NCBI GenBank assembly: GCA_934437985.1
Contig: CAKSBI010000002.1
Span: 1-64,000, forward strand
Reading direction: 5' to 3'
Length of the DNA: 64,000 nucleotides
From: an uncultured Lachnospiraceae bacterium
Lineage (GTDB): Bacteria; Bacillota; Clostridia; Lachnospirales; Lachnospiraceae
Under the pieces are notes generated by a model. That model was given only the letters and a program-made list of their open reading frames with translations. It did not search any database and had not been told where the DNA came from. The position numbers and the translations under genes are program-made. Numbering within the stretch: the first letter of the stretch is position 1; every line of letters starts with the position of its first letter. Below are positions 1 to 7,967 of the stretch, one piece after another.

Positions 1-1181
1 CAGGATATGGCAGTTGAAATAATCATTCAGATAGGTGACAGGGAGTTCTGGAGGCAATTTGATGATATGAAGTCATACATGAAATTGTCATATCAGATAA
101 TGCTGGACGAGCTTAGAAAGAGGCTTCTACAGTTTGTAGTTGCAAATGCTGTGGTTCATCTTGATGAGGATAGTCCGCATATGCACATTATGAGGATAGT
201 CCGCATATGCACATTGTTGGAGTCCCTGTGGCAGATGGATATAAGAAAGGTCTTAGCAAGCAAGTGTCAAAACGGAAGGTATTCACTAAATCTGTGTTAT
301 CACGAGTGCTGCAGGATGAGCTTCGAGAGGTGGCGAATAAAGAAGTGAATGACTGGTTTGGGAAACAGATAAAAGAAAAGTCGAAAGGTCGAAATCATGA
401 TTTATCCGTTGCAGAGTATAAGGTGGCTCAGGAGACAAAGCATTTGACACAATTACAAGAGCAGGTGGAAGAATCGGATAGGGCAGTTAAGGCAAATAAA
501 GCTGTTGAAAAAGAATATACGGATAAAAAAGAAAAACTGGAGACTGATATTTCATATCTGGAAAGTATACGGCGGATTACTAAGTCACTATCAGAAATGG
601 ATAGTAGAGAATCAAAACAGATATCAATGGAACTTGACGAAAAGAGGACAAAACTTCAATCGGTAAATGAAGAGCTGGCAAGTGCTATTGAAAAAGCAGA
701 AGATGCGGCGAAATTACTTGATAGAATCAAGAAATTTGTATCGTCTTTCAGATTATTTGCACCCACAATAGAAGAATATGCTAATCAGGTCGAAGCAGAT
801 AAGACAATAGAGGCAGGAAACTCATTCCGTGGAATATTAAATGAGCTGGGCAAGTTGCTTGAGACATTTAAAGAACTGATAAAAGAAGGCTTGTGCTGGT
901 TTCCAAGGCTGATGAGATGGAAAACTTCTAAAGGGGAAGTGGCGCCGGTATTTTTAGAGAAAAGCGATGGCTATTCATATGCGGTGTATGGATATATGAA
1001 TGTGGAGACTAAGGAATATTACTCTAAAGAGAGAGTTCAATGGGAGATTACAGCAGGTAATCGTACTGGTACTGTTGAACAGATGGATGCTAATGTTGAG
1101 GCAATGTTGAGGGATTTGAAGGAGATATTGAGGATAGGAGCGGAGCAGAAGAGATTGTGGGAGGTGTATAAGGGAAGATAG
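1..1181 (+). pseudogene. Mob/Pre (MobV-type) plasmid relaxase, frameshifted, 5' end outside window
   Basis: Relaxases of this family nick the origin of transfer of mobilizable plasmids and integrative elements. The metal-binding signature HLDEDSPHMH is read in the frame open from base 1, but that frame ends at 348. The rest of the protein (GVPVADGYKKGL, then a long Lys/Glu-rich coiled coil and a C-terminal domain, to 1181) is in another frame. The two frames become one if one copy of an exact 26-bp tandem duplication (164-215) is removed, so the gene was intact until recently. The N-terminal part with the first relaxase motifs lies upstream of the window. No oriT was identified. The neighbouring restriction and HEPN genes fit cargo of a mobilizable element. 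The family call is firm; loss of function is inferred from the frameshift. Confidence 0.85.
164..215 (+). repeat. Exact 26-bp tandem duplication disrupting the relaxase
   Basis: Bases 164-189 and 190-215 are identical (both begin ATGAGGATAG and end GCACATT). The unit is 26 bp, not a multiple of three, so the second copy shifts the reading frame exactly within the catalytic HxDExxPHxH region. Deleting either copy restores a single reading frame across 1-1181. Slipped-strand replication is the usual origin of such a duplication; an assembly artefact is the alternative. Confidence 0.9.
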
Positions 1182-1242
1182 ATAGTAAGGTGGCTAAGCA
1201 AGACACATTACATAAAACAGATATTTATGAAGTAAAAATGGA

Positions 1243-1271
1243 TAGTAAAGAGAAGAAAAATATTGTATAAT
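1243..1271 (+). promoter_or_regulatory. Probable sigma-A promoter of the methylase gene
   Basis: A perfect -10 box TATAAT (1266-1271) lies 17 bp downstream of a weak -35 box TAGTAA (1243-1248). The methylase start codon at 1306 follows, with GAGGAGG (1290-1296) as ribosome site. This suggests the methylase-endonuclease pair is transcribed independently of the broken relaxase. Confidence 0.5.
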
Positions 1272-1305
1272 TTATTATGGTTGAGTCTACGAGGAGGAAA
1301 TCATC

Positions 1306-2157
1306 ATGAATCCAATGATTAAGTATAGAGGTGGTAAATCGAAAGAAATATCACATTTTATTAGTAATATGCCAGAGAATTACAATAGATATATTGAACC
1401 TTTTTTTGGTGGTGGTGCTTTATATTTTTATTTAGAACCACAGAATGCAATAATAAATGATGTTAATACGAAATTATATTCATTTTATAAACAAATGCAG
1501 GAAGAGTATCCTAGTGTAAGAAAGCAGTTAGATGAGCTTCAAATGGTATATGAGCAAAATCAAAAAGAGTATGAGGGATTGAAAAAGAAACATCCAGAAG
1601 AAAGAGTGGAAAACAAAAATGAAGCATTATATTATAAGATTAGAGATATGTTTAATCATAAGATAGAGAGTGAATATTTGGAGGCTGTAGTTTATTTCTT
1701 TATTAACAAGACGGCATATTCAGGTATGATTAGATACAATGCAAAAGGCGAGTATAATGTTCCGTTTGGAAGATATAAAAATTTAAATACAAAATTAATT
1801 ACGGATAAGCATTATGAATTGTTAAAAAGAACAGAGATTTATAATTATGACTATTCAGAGATATTCAATATGGCAGGAAACAATGATTTTATATTCTTGG
1901 ATCCGCCATATGATTGTGTATTTAGTGATTATGGTAATGAAGCATATAGAGACGGATTTGGGGAAAATGAGCACAGAAGATTGGCAAATGACTTTGCAAA
2001 TCTATCGTGTAAATCAATGCTGGTAATTGGAAAAACTGCATTAACTGAGGAATTATATGGAAAATATATAGTGGAAGAGTATGATAAATCTTATGCTGTA
2101 AATATAAGAAATAGATTTAAAGCAGATGCAAAACATATAATTGTTACGAACTATTAG
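1306..2157 (+). CDS. D12-class (Dam-like) N6-adenine DNA methyltransferase
   Basis: Methylates adenine in a specific DNA site using S-adenosylmethionine. The 283-residue protein begins with the family N-terminus (MNPMIKYRGGKSKE), has the SAM-binding motif FFGGGAL near residue 34 and the catalytic DPPYD motif near residue 198, in the alpha order typical of the MethyltransfD12 family, at usual length. The start is set by GAGGAGG eight to nine bases upstream. The next gene, an AlwI-family endonuclease, starts 15 bp later, so this is its protective partner. AlwI cuts near GGATC and its methylase is an adenine enzyme, so a GATC-containing target is plausible, but the specificity cannot be read from sequence. 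Very A+T-rich, as are the following defence genes. Confidence 0.9.
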   Translation: MNPMIKYRGGKSKEISHFISNMPENYNRYIEPFFGGGALYFYLEPQNAIINDVNTKLYSFYKQMQEEYPSVRKQLDELQMVYEQNQKEYEGLKKKHPEERVENKNEALYYKIRDMFNHKIESEYLEAVVYFFINKTAYSGMIRYNAKGEYNVPFGRYKNLNTKLITDKHYELLKRTEIYNYDYSEIFNMAGNNDFIFLDPPYDCVFSDYGNEAYRDGFGENEHRRLANDFANLSCKSMLVIGKTALTEELYGKYIVEEYDKSYAVNIRNRFKADAKHIIVTNY

Positions 2158-2171
2158 AGGAGGTAGAAAAA

Positions 2172-3851
2172 GTGGCATATTTAAAAAGTAAGACTTTATT
2201 TTTTACAACATCTCCAAGAACACCTTTAAAAATGATTCCGGAAATACAAGTATTACATAATAATTTTGAAGGCAAGAAATGGAATACAAATACTCAAGTT
2301 GAGTTTATTAAAAAGCTGGCTGAAGGAAGTGATTTTGATGGTAAAGGCTCAGAAAAAGATATGGCATTTAGTGCAAGAGACAGAATTAATAGGGCACCGA
2401 AAGCGTTAGGATTTGTAGATTTAAAGCCATATATAAAACTTACAGAAGCTGGTGAAAATTTTATAAGTGGAAAACGAACAGAAGAAGTCTTACTTAGACA
2501 GTTGTTGAAATTTCAATTACCATCGCCTTATCATATGGAACCAGAGGAATTTAAAGGAATATTTTGCGTAAAACCATATCTTGAGATTTTTAGGTTAATA
2601 TATGAATTGGGTACGATAAGTTTTGATGAATTAATGATATTTGGGATGCAATTAACCCACTATAATAAATTTGACAGTATTGTAGCTGAGATAAAAACTT
2701 TTAGACGTATGAAACTTTATGCTAAGTTAAGCTATAAAACATATAGAGGAAATTACCTAAAAGAACAAGTAGAAAAAATCTATGCAGATGATATTAATGA
2801 TGGGAATACTAAGACTAGAGAATCAAGAGATAAATCAATAGATAAGTTTGTAACAACAAAATCACGAAACCTTAGAGATTATGCTGATGCTTGTTTTAGG
2901 TATTTAAGAGCAACAGGGATGGTTGAAATATCTCAGAGGGGACATTCAATATCAATTATGCCGGAAAAACGTAAAGAAGTTGAGTTTTTCTTATCGATGG
3001 TTGATAGAAAACCAGTATATATAGATGATGAGAATAATTATAAAAAGTATTTATTTGACGGTTCAGTTCCAGAATTATATAGTGATAATCGATTGAGATT
3101 AATAGAGCAGGTAAAAGAAGTAACAGGAAAGAGTGAGAAGTTAGAAGAACATACAACTAATGAATTAAAAGATATTCTTGAAAATGCTATAGCAAACAAG
3201 AAGAAACAGATTATAAGTAAACAGATAACAGAACTTAAGGAATATAAAAATTATGCGGATGTAATGGATACATTTGATGACATAAAAAATAATGTGTTAT
3301 ATGATGCTCCATTAATGCTCGAATGGAATACTTGGAGAGCAATGACAATGTTAGATGGAGGAGATATTAAAGCTAATTTAAAGCTTGATGATAAAGGACA
3401 ACCAATGTCTACGGCTGCTGGAAATATGTCTGATATTGTATGTGATTATGATGACTTTGGACTCGCTGTAGAGGTGACGATGCAGTCGGGACAAAAACAG
3501 TATGAAACAGAAGGTGAGCCTGTATCTAGACATCTAGCAAAGTTAAAGAAGGAGACAGGAAAGGATGCTTATTGTTTGTTTATAGCTCCTAAAATTAATG
3601 AGTCTTGTATTGCATATTTTTATGCATTACATACTATGAATATTGCTTTTTATGGAGGAAAGTCTGTTATTGTACCTTTGGAATTGGATGTATTTATTAA
3701 TATGGTAGAACAGTCATATAATGCAGGTTATGTGCCTAATCCACAACAGGTAAAAAGTATATTTGAATATTCGCTAGAGCAGGCTAAAAATTCTGTTGAT
3801 GAAAAGGAATGGTATGCGAAAGTAAAAGAGAAAGCATTAAACTGGTTGTAA
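2172..3851 (+). CDS. AlwI-family type II (type IIS-like) restriction endonuclease
   Basis: The 559-residue protein matches the AlwI family: an N-terminus with FFTTSPRTPLKM, the conserved stretch FSARDRINRAPKALGFVD near residue 80, and a late catalytic region with AVEVTMQSGQKQYETEGEP near residue 430, which looks like the acidic PD-(D/E)xK-like centre. Family members recognise short asymmetric sites such as GGATC and cut a few bases away. The start is GTG, placed by an AGGAGGT site at 2158-2164 directly after the methylase stop, so the two genes are one transcript. No second methylase is visible, although asymmetric sites often need one for each strand. No internal disruption. Confidence 0.9.
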   Translation: MAYLKSKTLFFTTSPRTPLKMIPEIQVLHNNFEGKKWNTNTQVEFIKKLAEGSDFDGKGSEKDMAFSARDRINRAPKALGFVDLKPYIKLTEAGENFISGKRTEEVLLRQLLKFQLPSPYHMEPEEFKGIFCVKPYLEIFRLIYELGTISFDELMIFGMQLTHYNKFDSIVAEIKTFRRMKLYAKLSYKTYRGNYLKEQVEKIYADDINDGNTKTRESRDKSIDKFVTTKSRNLRDYADACFRYLRATGMVEISQRGHSISIMPEKRKEVEFFLSMVDRKPVYIDDENNYKKYLFDGSVPELYSDNRLRLIEQVKEVTGKSEKLEEHTTNELKDILENAIANKKKQIISKQITELKEYKNYADVMDTFDDIKNNVLYDAPLMLEWNTWRAMTMLDGGDIKANLKLDDKGQPMSTAAGNMSDIVCDYDDFGLAVEVTMQSGQKQYETEGEPVSRHLAKLKKETGKDAYCLFIAPKINESCIAYFYALHTMNIAFYGGKSVIVPLELDVFINMVEQSYNAGYVPNPQQVKSIFEYSLEQAKNSVDEKEWYAKVKEKALNWL

Positions 3852-4037
3852 TGGGCATATGAGTAAACATACAGGGGAATGTCATCAAATATGATAGAAA
3901 ATTAAATTGTTGTGGATATTATTATTTAAAACTACAAAGCAAAATACAATAATTATTGATAAGAATATTATATCACTCAGTGGATACAATATAGTGTCAG
4001 GAGGTGATATGAATTGAAAATAGGAGGTAAAGTTTAT

Positions 4038-5132
4038 ATGTCAGATATATTTGCAAATGAAGAACAGGATTATAGTTTAGATGTGCCAAAAGAAAAGCGA
4101 TTTCTTAACACGACATCCTATGACTATTCAGTAGAGTATTTATTTAATTTGATAAAAAAAGGAAAAATTGTTTTAGAAGTTCCTTTTCAGAGAAAACATA
4201 TATGGAAAAATGATAAAGCATCTATGCTTATCGAATCTATAATTATGAATGTACCTATTCCACCTTTATATTTTGCAGAAGAAGATGATGGAAGTTGGCT
4301 AGTTTTAGATGGATTGCAAAGATTGTACAGTATATTAAATTATTACGATAATGAGTTTGCATTAACAAAAGTAGAAGTCTTAGGGGAATTACAGAAAAGA
4401 AAATATAAAGATTTACCACCAAAAGCAAAGAGTTTATTAGATGATGGCTTGTTACGTGTCAATATTATAAAAAAGGATTCTCATAGAGATATTAAGTATG
4501 ATATATTTATGCGTTTGAACAGAGGAGCAGTAACATTAAACTATCAAGAGCTTAGAAATTGTTTGTATAGAGGAAATTTAAATGATGCAGCTAAGGAATT
4601 ATGTAACGAAAATAAGGATTTTCTGGCTATGTTGAAACAAAAAAAACCTCATCAGAGGTATTTGGATGTTGAATTTATAATACGTTACTTTGCGTTCTCA
4701 GACAATATCAAAAAAGAGAAGGGGGTGTTCTTGGTAGAAGGATATAAAGGTAAATTAGTTTCTTATTTGAATGAGTATATGGACAATAATAAGGATTGTT
4801 CTGTTGAAAAAAAAGAACAATACAAAAAAAGATTTAATGAAACAATTGAAAAAGTAAAAATTGTATTTGGCATTGATAAGGCATTTAGGGATATTTCAAC
4901 TGAGAATGTAAAGGTGTACAAAACCATTGCAGATTTTATTATGCCAAGTTTTGAAAGAATGTCATTTGAATATATAAACGAAAATAAAAATGAACTTTAT
5001 GACAAGTTATTTACATTTTTGAAACGTGATGATATTCAAAAAAGTTTGTTGGTAAAGACATCGGATAAAGATATGGTTAATTTAAGAATTGGAGAATGGT
5101 TTAAGGAGATTAATGATGGAATATCACTTTGA
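4038..5132 (+). CDS. DUF262 (GmrSD/ParB-like nuclease fold) protein, defence pair component 1
   Basis: The N-terminal half carries the DUF262 pattern: VPFQRKHIWKND near residue 50, then LDGLQRLYSI near 95, equivalent to the conserved DGxQR box of this ParB/Srx-like fold, and MRLNRGAVTLNYQELRN near 160. DUF262 proteins include the GmrS half of modification-dependent type IV restriction enzymes. The start at 4038 follows AGGAGGT at 4022-4028; an upstream TTG at 4014 with its own GAGGTGAT is an alternative. The gene overlaps the following HEPN gene by 17 bp, so the two are translationally linked. Function in phage or foreign-DNA defence is inferred from family and context. Confidence 0.82.
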   Translation: MSDIFANEEQDYSLDVPKEKRFLNTTSYDYSVEYLFNLIKKGKIVLEVPFQRKHIWKNDKASMLIESIIMNVPIPPLYFAEEDDGSWLVLDGLQRLYSILNYYDNEFALTKVEVLGELQKRKYKDLPPKAKSLLDDGLLRVNIIKKDSHRDIKYDIFMRLNRGAVTLNYQELRNCLYRGNLNDAAKELCNENKDFLAMLKQKKPHQRYLDVEFIIRYFAFSDNIKKEKGVFLVEGYKGKLVSYLNEYMDNNKDCSVEKKEQYKKRFNETIEKVKIVFGIDKAFRDISTENVKVYKTIADFIMPSFERMSFEYINENKNELYDKLFTFLKRDDIQKSLLVKTSDKDMVNLRIGEWFKEINDGISL

Positions 5133-5841
5133 TGCAACAGAGGATTTCTTGGTGCGTCAAAGTGAGATACATATTTTGTTGAAAACAGCAAATGAGAAAA
5201 GTGATGAAAAAGATACATTTTTAAAATTAGCTGTTGTTTCATTAGTAACAAAATTTCAAGTGTATGTTGAAAGTGTAATGAAAGAATTTTTGTATCATAT
5301 AACTAGTAGTAATATTAGATATAACAAACTTTCAATTTATATGAGACTTAATTCTATTAAAATTGGCATAAATGATAATGCATTGGCAAAATTATCAAAG
5401 CATAATAAGTTTGATTTGGATACATCAGGAAAAATAAAGAATTATTTAGAAAGTATAAATTATATAATTGATGAAAATTTGGTGGTAGACGAAAAATTAA
5501 AAATTAATACATCTTTTCCACTGGGGAGGACTGGCAAAGGTGAATTGTTAGGCTTGTTTAAGCAAATAGATGGCAATGATAATATTTTTAAAGATAAAAA
5601 TACAGGGGAAGATATTATTGATATTGATCAGTTAGATTCATTATTACAAACGAGACACCTGATAATTCATCAGGATAGATTTAGTCAGACAGAAAATAAG
5701 ATAAAAGAATATATAAATTATCTTAATGAAGTAGTAGTATTTTGTGATAATTATTTAAATAACAAGCTAGCTGAATATGGTATATCACTAGAAAAAAAGA
5801 TATATGATGTAGATTTTATGGATTCTAGTCCTCACACGTAG
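5116..5841 (+). CDS. HEPN-domain protein (MAE_28990/MAE_18760-like), defence pair component 2
   Basis: About 241 residues, predicted helical. Near residue 183 it has TRHLIIHQD, matching the Rx4H signature of HEPN ribonucleases. It overlaps the DUF262 gene by 17 bp, an arrangement seen in other DUF262-HEPN pairs, where the HEPN protein is thought to be the RNA-cleaving effector or toxin. AAGGAG at 5103-5108 favours the ATG at 5116 over the one at 5113. The start at 5089 in the same frame lacks a good ribosome site. The 3' end overlaps, on the other strand, a decayed DUF6061-like remnant. The HEPN call rests on this motif and context, so it is moderately sure. Confidence 0.68.
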   Translation: MEYHFDATEDFLVRQSEIHILLKTANEKSDEKDTFLKLAVVSLVTKFQVYVESVMKEFLYHITSSNIRYNKLSIYMRLNSIKIGINDNALAKLSKHNKFDLDTSGKIKNYLESINYIIDENLVVDEKLKINTSFPLGRTGKGELLGLFKQIDGNDNIFKDKNTGEDIIDIDQLDSLLQTRHLIIHQDRFSQTENKIKEYINYLNEVVVFCDNYLNNKLAEYGISLEKKIYDVDFMDSSPHT

Positions 5842-5962
5842 TATCAACCCAAGCTGACAATTCATAATCAAGAGCAATTACGTCATATGTCAAATGAGTT
5901 ATAATTGTAATATTATCAATAAGAGACTTTGTGTAAGTTGCGTTATGTATGAATAAATATTG
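5825..5962 (-). pseudogene. 3' remnant of a DUF6061-like gene
   Basis: Read on the minus strand, this stretch gives about 45 codons ending in a stop, with KSLIDN, then VIALDYELSAWVD. These align with QRLIDN and ALALDCELQDWAD of the intact DUF6061-like gene at 6421-6657. The N-terminal half is absent; upstream in this direction the frame runs into an intrinsic terminator and the tRNA-like element. Its 3' end overlaps the HEPN gene by 17 bp. It is therefore a decayed second copy, left at the edge of the defence cassette. Confidence 0.6.
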
Positions 5963-5980
5963 AGATAAATGATAGATGAA

Positions 5981-6008
5981 AATTAAAAAGAGCTGTGGTT
6001 TACAGCCC
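5981..6008 (-). terminator. Intrinsic terminator downstream of the tRNA-like element
   Basis: On the minus strand a 7-bp hairpin (6002-6008 with 5990-5996, one G-T pair, 5-nt loop) is followed directly by a T-rich run (5981-5989). It sits 8 nt after the end of the tRNA-like element and reads in the same direction. Confidence 0.6.
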
Positions 6009-6016
6009 TTTCAAAT

Positions 6017-6100
6017 GAGGTGAGAGGGATTCGAACCCTCTGTGCATTTATGTGAATCAGATTCCTTGTAATATAAATTGTGGATAGACTAAACCACCCC
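6017..6100 (-). other. tRNA-like element (good T-arm and acceptor pairing, non-canonical D/anticodon arms)
   Basis: The minus strand has a textbook T-arm, GAGGG-TTCGAAT-CCCTC (6024-6040), followed by a 7-nt acceptor strand TCACCTC that pairs with GGGGTGG at 6094-6100 (two G-T wobbles), enclosing 84 nt, the length of a long-variable-arm tRNA. The D and anticodon arms do not fold canonically: the centre holds a nested palindrome (6046-6051 with 6073-6078, and GAATC-A-GATTC inside), and no 7-nt anticodon loop stands out, so no amino acid can be given. It may be a degenerate tRNA or the tRNA-derived part of an attachment site of a mobile element. CCA is not encoded. Confidence 0.4.
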
Positions 6101-6142
6101 ACAAATGCACGTTAACACCACGCCTAAACTATTTACTCTCAT
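6089..6142 (-). CDS. Possible 17-codon leader ORF overlapping the tRNA-like element
   Basis: On the minus strand, AAAGGGGA (6150-6157) stands 7 nt before an ATG at 6142. The ORF codes for 17 residues (MRVNSLGVVLTCICGVV) and stops inside the 5' strand of the tRNA-like fold. It could be a real leader peptide of an attenuator, or the surviving start of a gene cut by the tRNA-like sequence. Too short to judge by composition. Confidence 0.25.
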   Translation of the reverse strand: MRVNSLGVVLTCICGVV

Positions 6143-6420
6143 GTTGCAATCCCCTTTCATTGTTAAATAAATTTGTATATTCATCAGTGTAAAGGTAATC
6201 ATGTCTGGAGTAATACCACAAAGTAATGAGAGCAAGGAAACTGCTTCAACCTAATATATATACATATAGTAACATGTTTTCTAAAAAATGCAAAGAGTGT
6301 GACGGCTAAAATCTTTGTTAGAAGATGCTAGGTAATAATGCTGAATTATATAAAGTGTGTTTTAAACTTGGTATTAAGAATAATGTTGTTAAAAAATTAA
6401 TAGGAGATGGTGAAGGAGTA
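6143..6420. other. Intergenic, no convincing gene
   Basis: An A+T-rich stretch between the tRNA-like element and the DUF6061-like gene. A plus-strand frame beginning at 6325 runs into the antisense of that gene and has no ribosome site or recognisable family. I see no promoter or repeat that I can support. Confidence 0.4.
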
Positions 6421-6657
6421 TTAGCACCAATCCTCATCCATAGCATCAGCCCAATCCTGCAACTCACAATCAAGAGCAAGTGCAGCATACATAAGCGGAT
6501 TATCAATTGCAAGGTTATCAATAAGCCTTTGAGAGTTAGGTGTAGTATGGAGATTCTTTTCAGCTTCAGCACAGGATAAGAATAGAAGTGTATTATCAGC
6601 AAAGGCAATATCAATTCCGTTCTTGTATTGGTTATAGTAAGCAAAATGTATTTTCAT
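6421..6657 (-). CDS. Small DUF6061-like protein of mobile elements
   Basis: Encodes 78 residues beginning MKIHFAYYNQYKNG, with IAFADNTLLFLSC and LIDNLAIDNPLMYAALALD, resembling the short DUF6061 proteins that are common in Lachnospiraceae conjugative and mobilizable elements; their function is unknown. The start at 6657 has AAAGGA 9 nt upstream; the frame is open further upstream to 6750, without a ribosome site. It is a marker of the mobile origin of this region. A truncated homologue lies at 5825-5962. Confidence 0.6.
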   Translation of the reverse strand: MKIHFAYYNQYKNGIDIAFADNTLLFLSCAEAEKNLHTTPNSQRLIDNLAIDNPLMYAALALDCELQDWADAMDEDWC

Positions 6658-7005
6658 AGCTATAGTCCTTTCTTTGCAAATGTAATGAGTAGCTCTGGGA
6701 ATGTGTGGGCAGTCAACCGCATACAACGCATATGCAACACTGTCACACACAAATCCCCTATTTATGGGCTTTTCAGGATATCAAAACGTTAACAAAGAGA
6801 TAATCTTTCAGAAACGAGCAAAATATTAGCGTGCAGGAATTCTGGCAATAGGGTTCCTATATGTTTGGGGACACCCTGAAACTATGCGCTTACAATGTTG
6901 AGGCAATTGTTGTATATACCGACCAGATAAAGCACACTGCACGGTGGTTTAGTGCATAGCTTCCGCCGATACAGTGCACGTTTTCCGGTCATCAGTGCAT
7001 GATGA

Positions 7006-7194
7006 TTATTCCGGGATTTCTATTCCGGCTTCATTAAATAAAGTTTCAAGAAGTTTTACCCTGTCCAGCAGGTAACTGATTCTTTCCCAGTTGGAAGAAC
7101 ATAGTTTCTCTGCCTCCTGTAATGCAACACATGCAACCTGGTAATCAGTCCATATTTCACACCTGTTGCGTAAATTGAAGGGACATTCTTTCAT
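7006..7194 (-). CDS. Small protein downstream of istB
   Basis: Encodes 62 residues, starting MKECPFNLRNRCEIW, with a helical body and an LLDRVKLLETLFNEAGI tail. Its ATG shares one base with the istB stop (TGATG), so it was translationally coupled in the original insertion sequence. No known function; a comparable small ORF follows istB in some Firmicute IS21 elements. Probably not mobile now, since the transposase is absent. Confidence 0.5.
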   Translation of the reverse strand: MKECPFNLRNRCEIWTDYQVACVALQEAEKLCSSNWERISYLLDRVKLLETLFNEAGIEIPE

Positions 7195-7619
7195 CAGGAA
7201 ATGCCTCCTTCCCTTTTTGATTTTAAACCATGACGTTTTCTCATTGAGACTTTCCCTTCAACGAAAACATCATATGCATTGTTTGTAATACGATCCATGA
7301 TAGCCTCTGCAACAGGGCTTCCTTCATCGTATTCTGGATCAATACGCCCATACCATTCCTCATCATTGTACTGCGTACACAGAATCATGGAACCTTTCGG
7401 ACTGTTAACCCTTTTTTCAACAATCTCTAAGAGATCATATCTTTCCTGAGTAGATAGCGTTCGAATCAGCCATTCGTCAATGATAAGAAGTTCTGTCTTG
7501 CAGTAGGCGTTGATTACTTTTCGGAAAGTACCATCCTGCTTGGAAAGTGATAACTCATCTAACAGTTCAGGCATCCGGATATATCTTACTGTTTTGAATT
7601 TACGACATGCTGCATTTCC
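7194..7619 (-). pseudogene. istB: IstB-type ATPase of IS21 family, N-terminus missing
   Basis: IstB is the AAA+ helper of the IS21 transposase. The readable 142 codons begin at GNAACRKF, just after where the Walker A motif should be, and continue with [12 protein letters not shown] and [10 protein letters not shown] (Walker B, DE) to the usual C-terminus with [14 protein letters not shown]. About 100 N-terminal residues, including the P-loop, are lost at the junction near 7619, so it cannot bind ATP normally. istA, expected further upstream on this strand, is gone. The next upstream bases belong to a TetR-family gene on the opposite strand. Confidence 0.85.
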
Positions 7620-7894
7620 GTTTCCTTTTTCAGTCGGATTATTTCAGCGGAAGTACCTTGCTTGAATTGATAGATGCAGATGAGCTTATCCCTGTTCTTT
7701 CGGCTATGCAGAAAGCCTTGGGGATTAATAGGGAACAGACCAAAAGAGTTTTTCTGACTATTTTCCTGTTTGCCCACGGATATGCAAGCATCATCGCCAA
7801 CAATTCATTGAAATACGATGAGGCGATTATTAATTCTCAGTTGGAGCAGGCATATAGGGGTGCAATATTGGCAGTGCAGGAGGAAATGACATGA
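7616..7894 (+). pseudogene. TetR/AcrR-family regulator, N-terminal HTH deleted
   Basis: The frame encodes [20 protein letters not shown] and a helical continuation typical of the C-terminal ligand domain of small TetR regulators. The N-terminal DNA-binding domain, about 45 to 100 residues, has been replaced by the istB fragment; the only upstream ATG (7607) is inside IS21 sequence. It probably once controlled the exporter and peptidase genes that follow on the same strand. With the HTH missing it cannot act as a repressor, so those genes may be deregulated (inference). Confidence 0.7.
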
Positions 7895-7967
7895 AACTTC
7901 TGCTTTTTTTATAAGTATAGCTTGTTCAACATTTCGTGTCTATGGTTATATTCTAGCACCATATAAA

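Larger units (their letters stand above)
6862..7619 (-). mobile_element. Truncated IS21-family insertion sequence (3' half only)
   Basis: Holds the 3' two-thirds of istB, a small downstream ORF and a right-end region with repeated motifs. Around 6942-7000 the sequence GTGCA(C/T) recurs with spacing of a few tens of bases (AGTGCATAG, CAGTGCACG, CAGTGCATG), as expected for transposase-binding repeats of IS21 ends. The outer tip is probably TGTTTGGGGACACC at 6862, beginning with the TG dinucleotide typical of the family, but I could not check it against a second end because the left end and istA are missing. Transcription was toward lower coordinates. The break at about 7619 joins the fragment to a truncated TetR gene. 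Confidence 0.65.

Noticed and set aside
6017..6100. Functional tRNA gene
   Set aside because: T-arm and acceptor pair well, but no canonical anticodon loop or D-arm can be drawn, so I report only a tRNA-like element.
6325..6579. Plus-strand ORF overlapping the DUF6061-like gene
   Set aside because: No ribosome site or family; most of it is antisense of a gene with recognisable protein and a good start.
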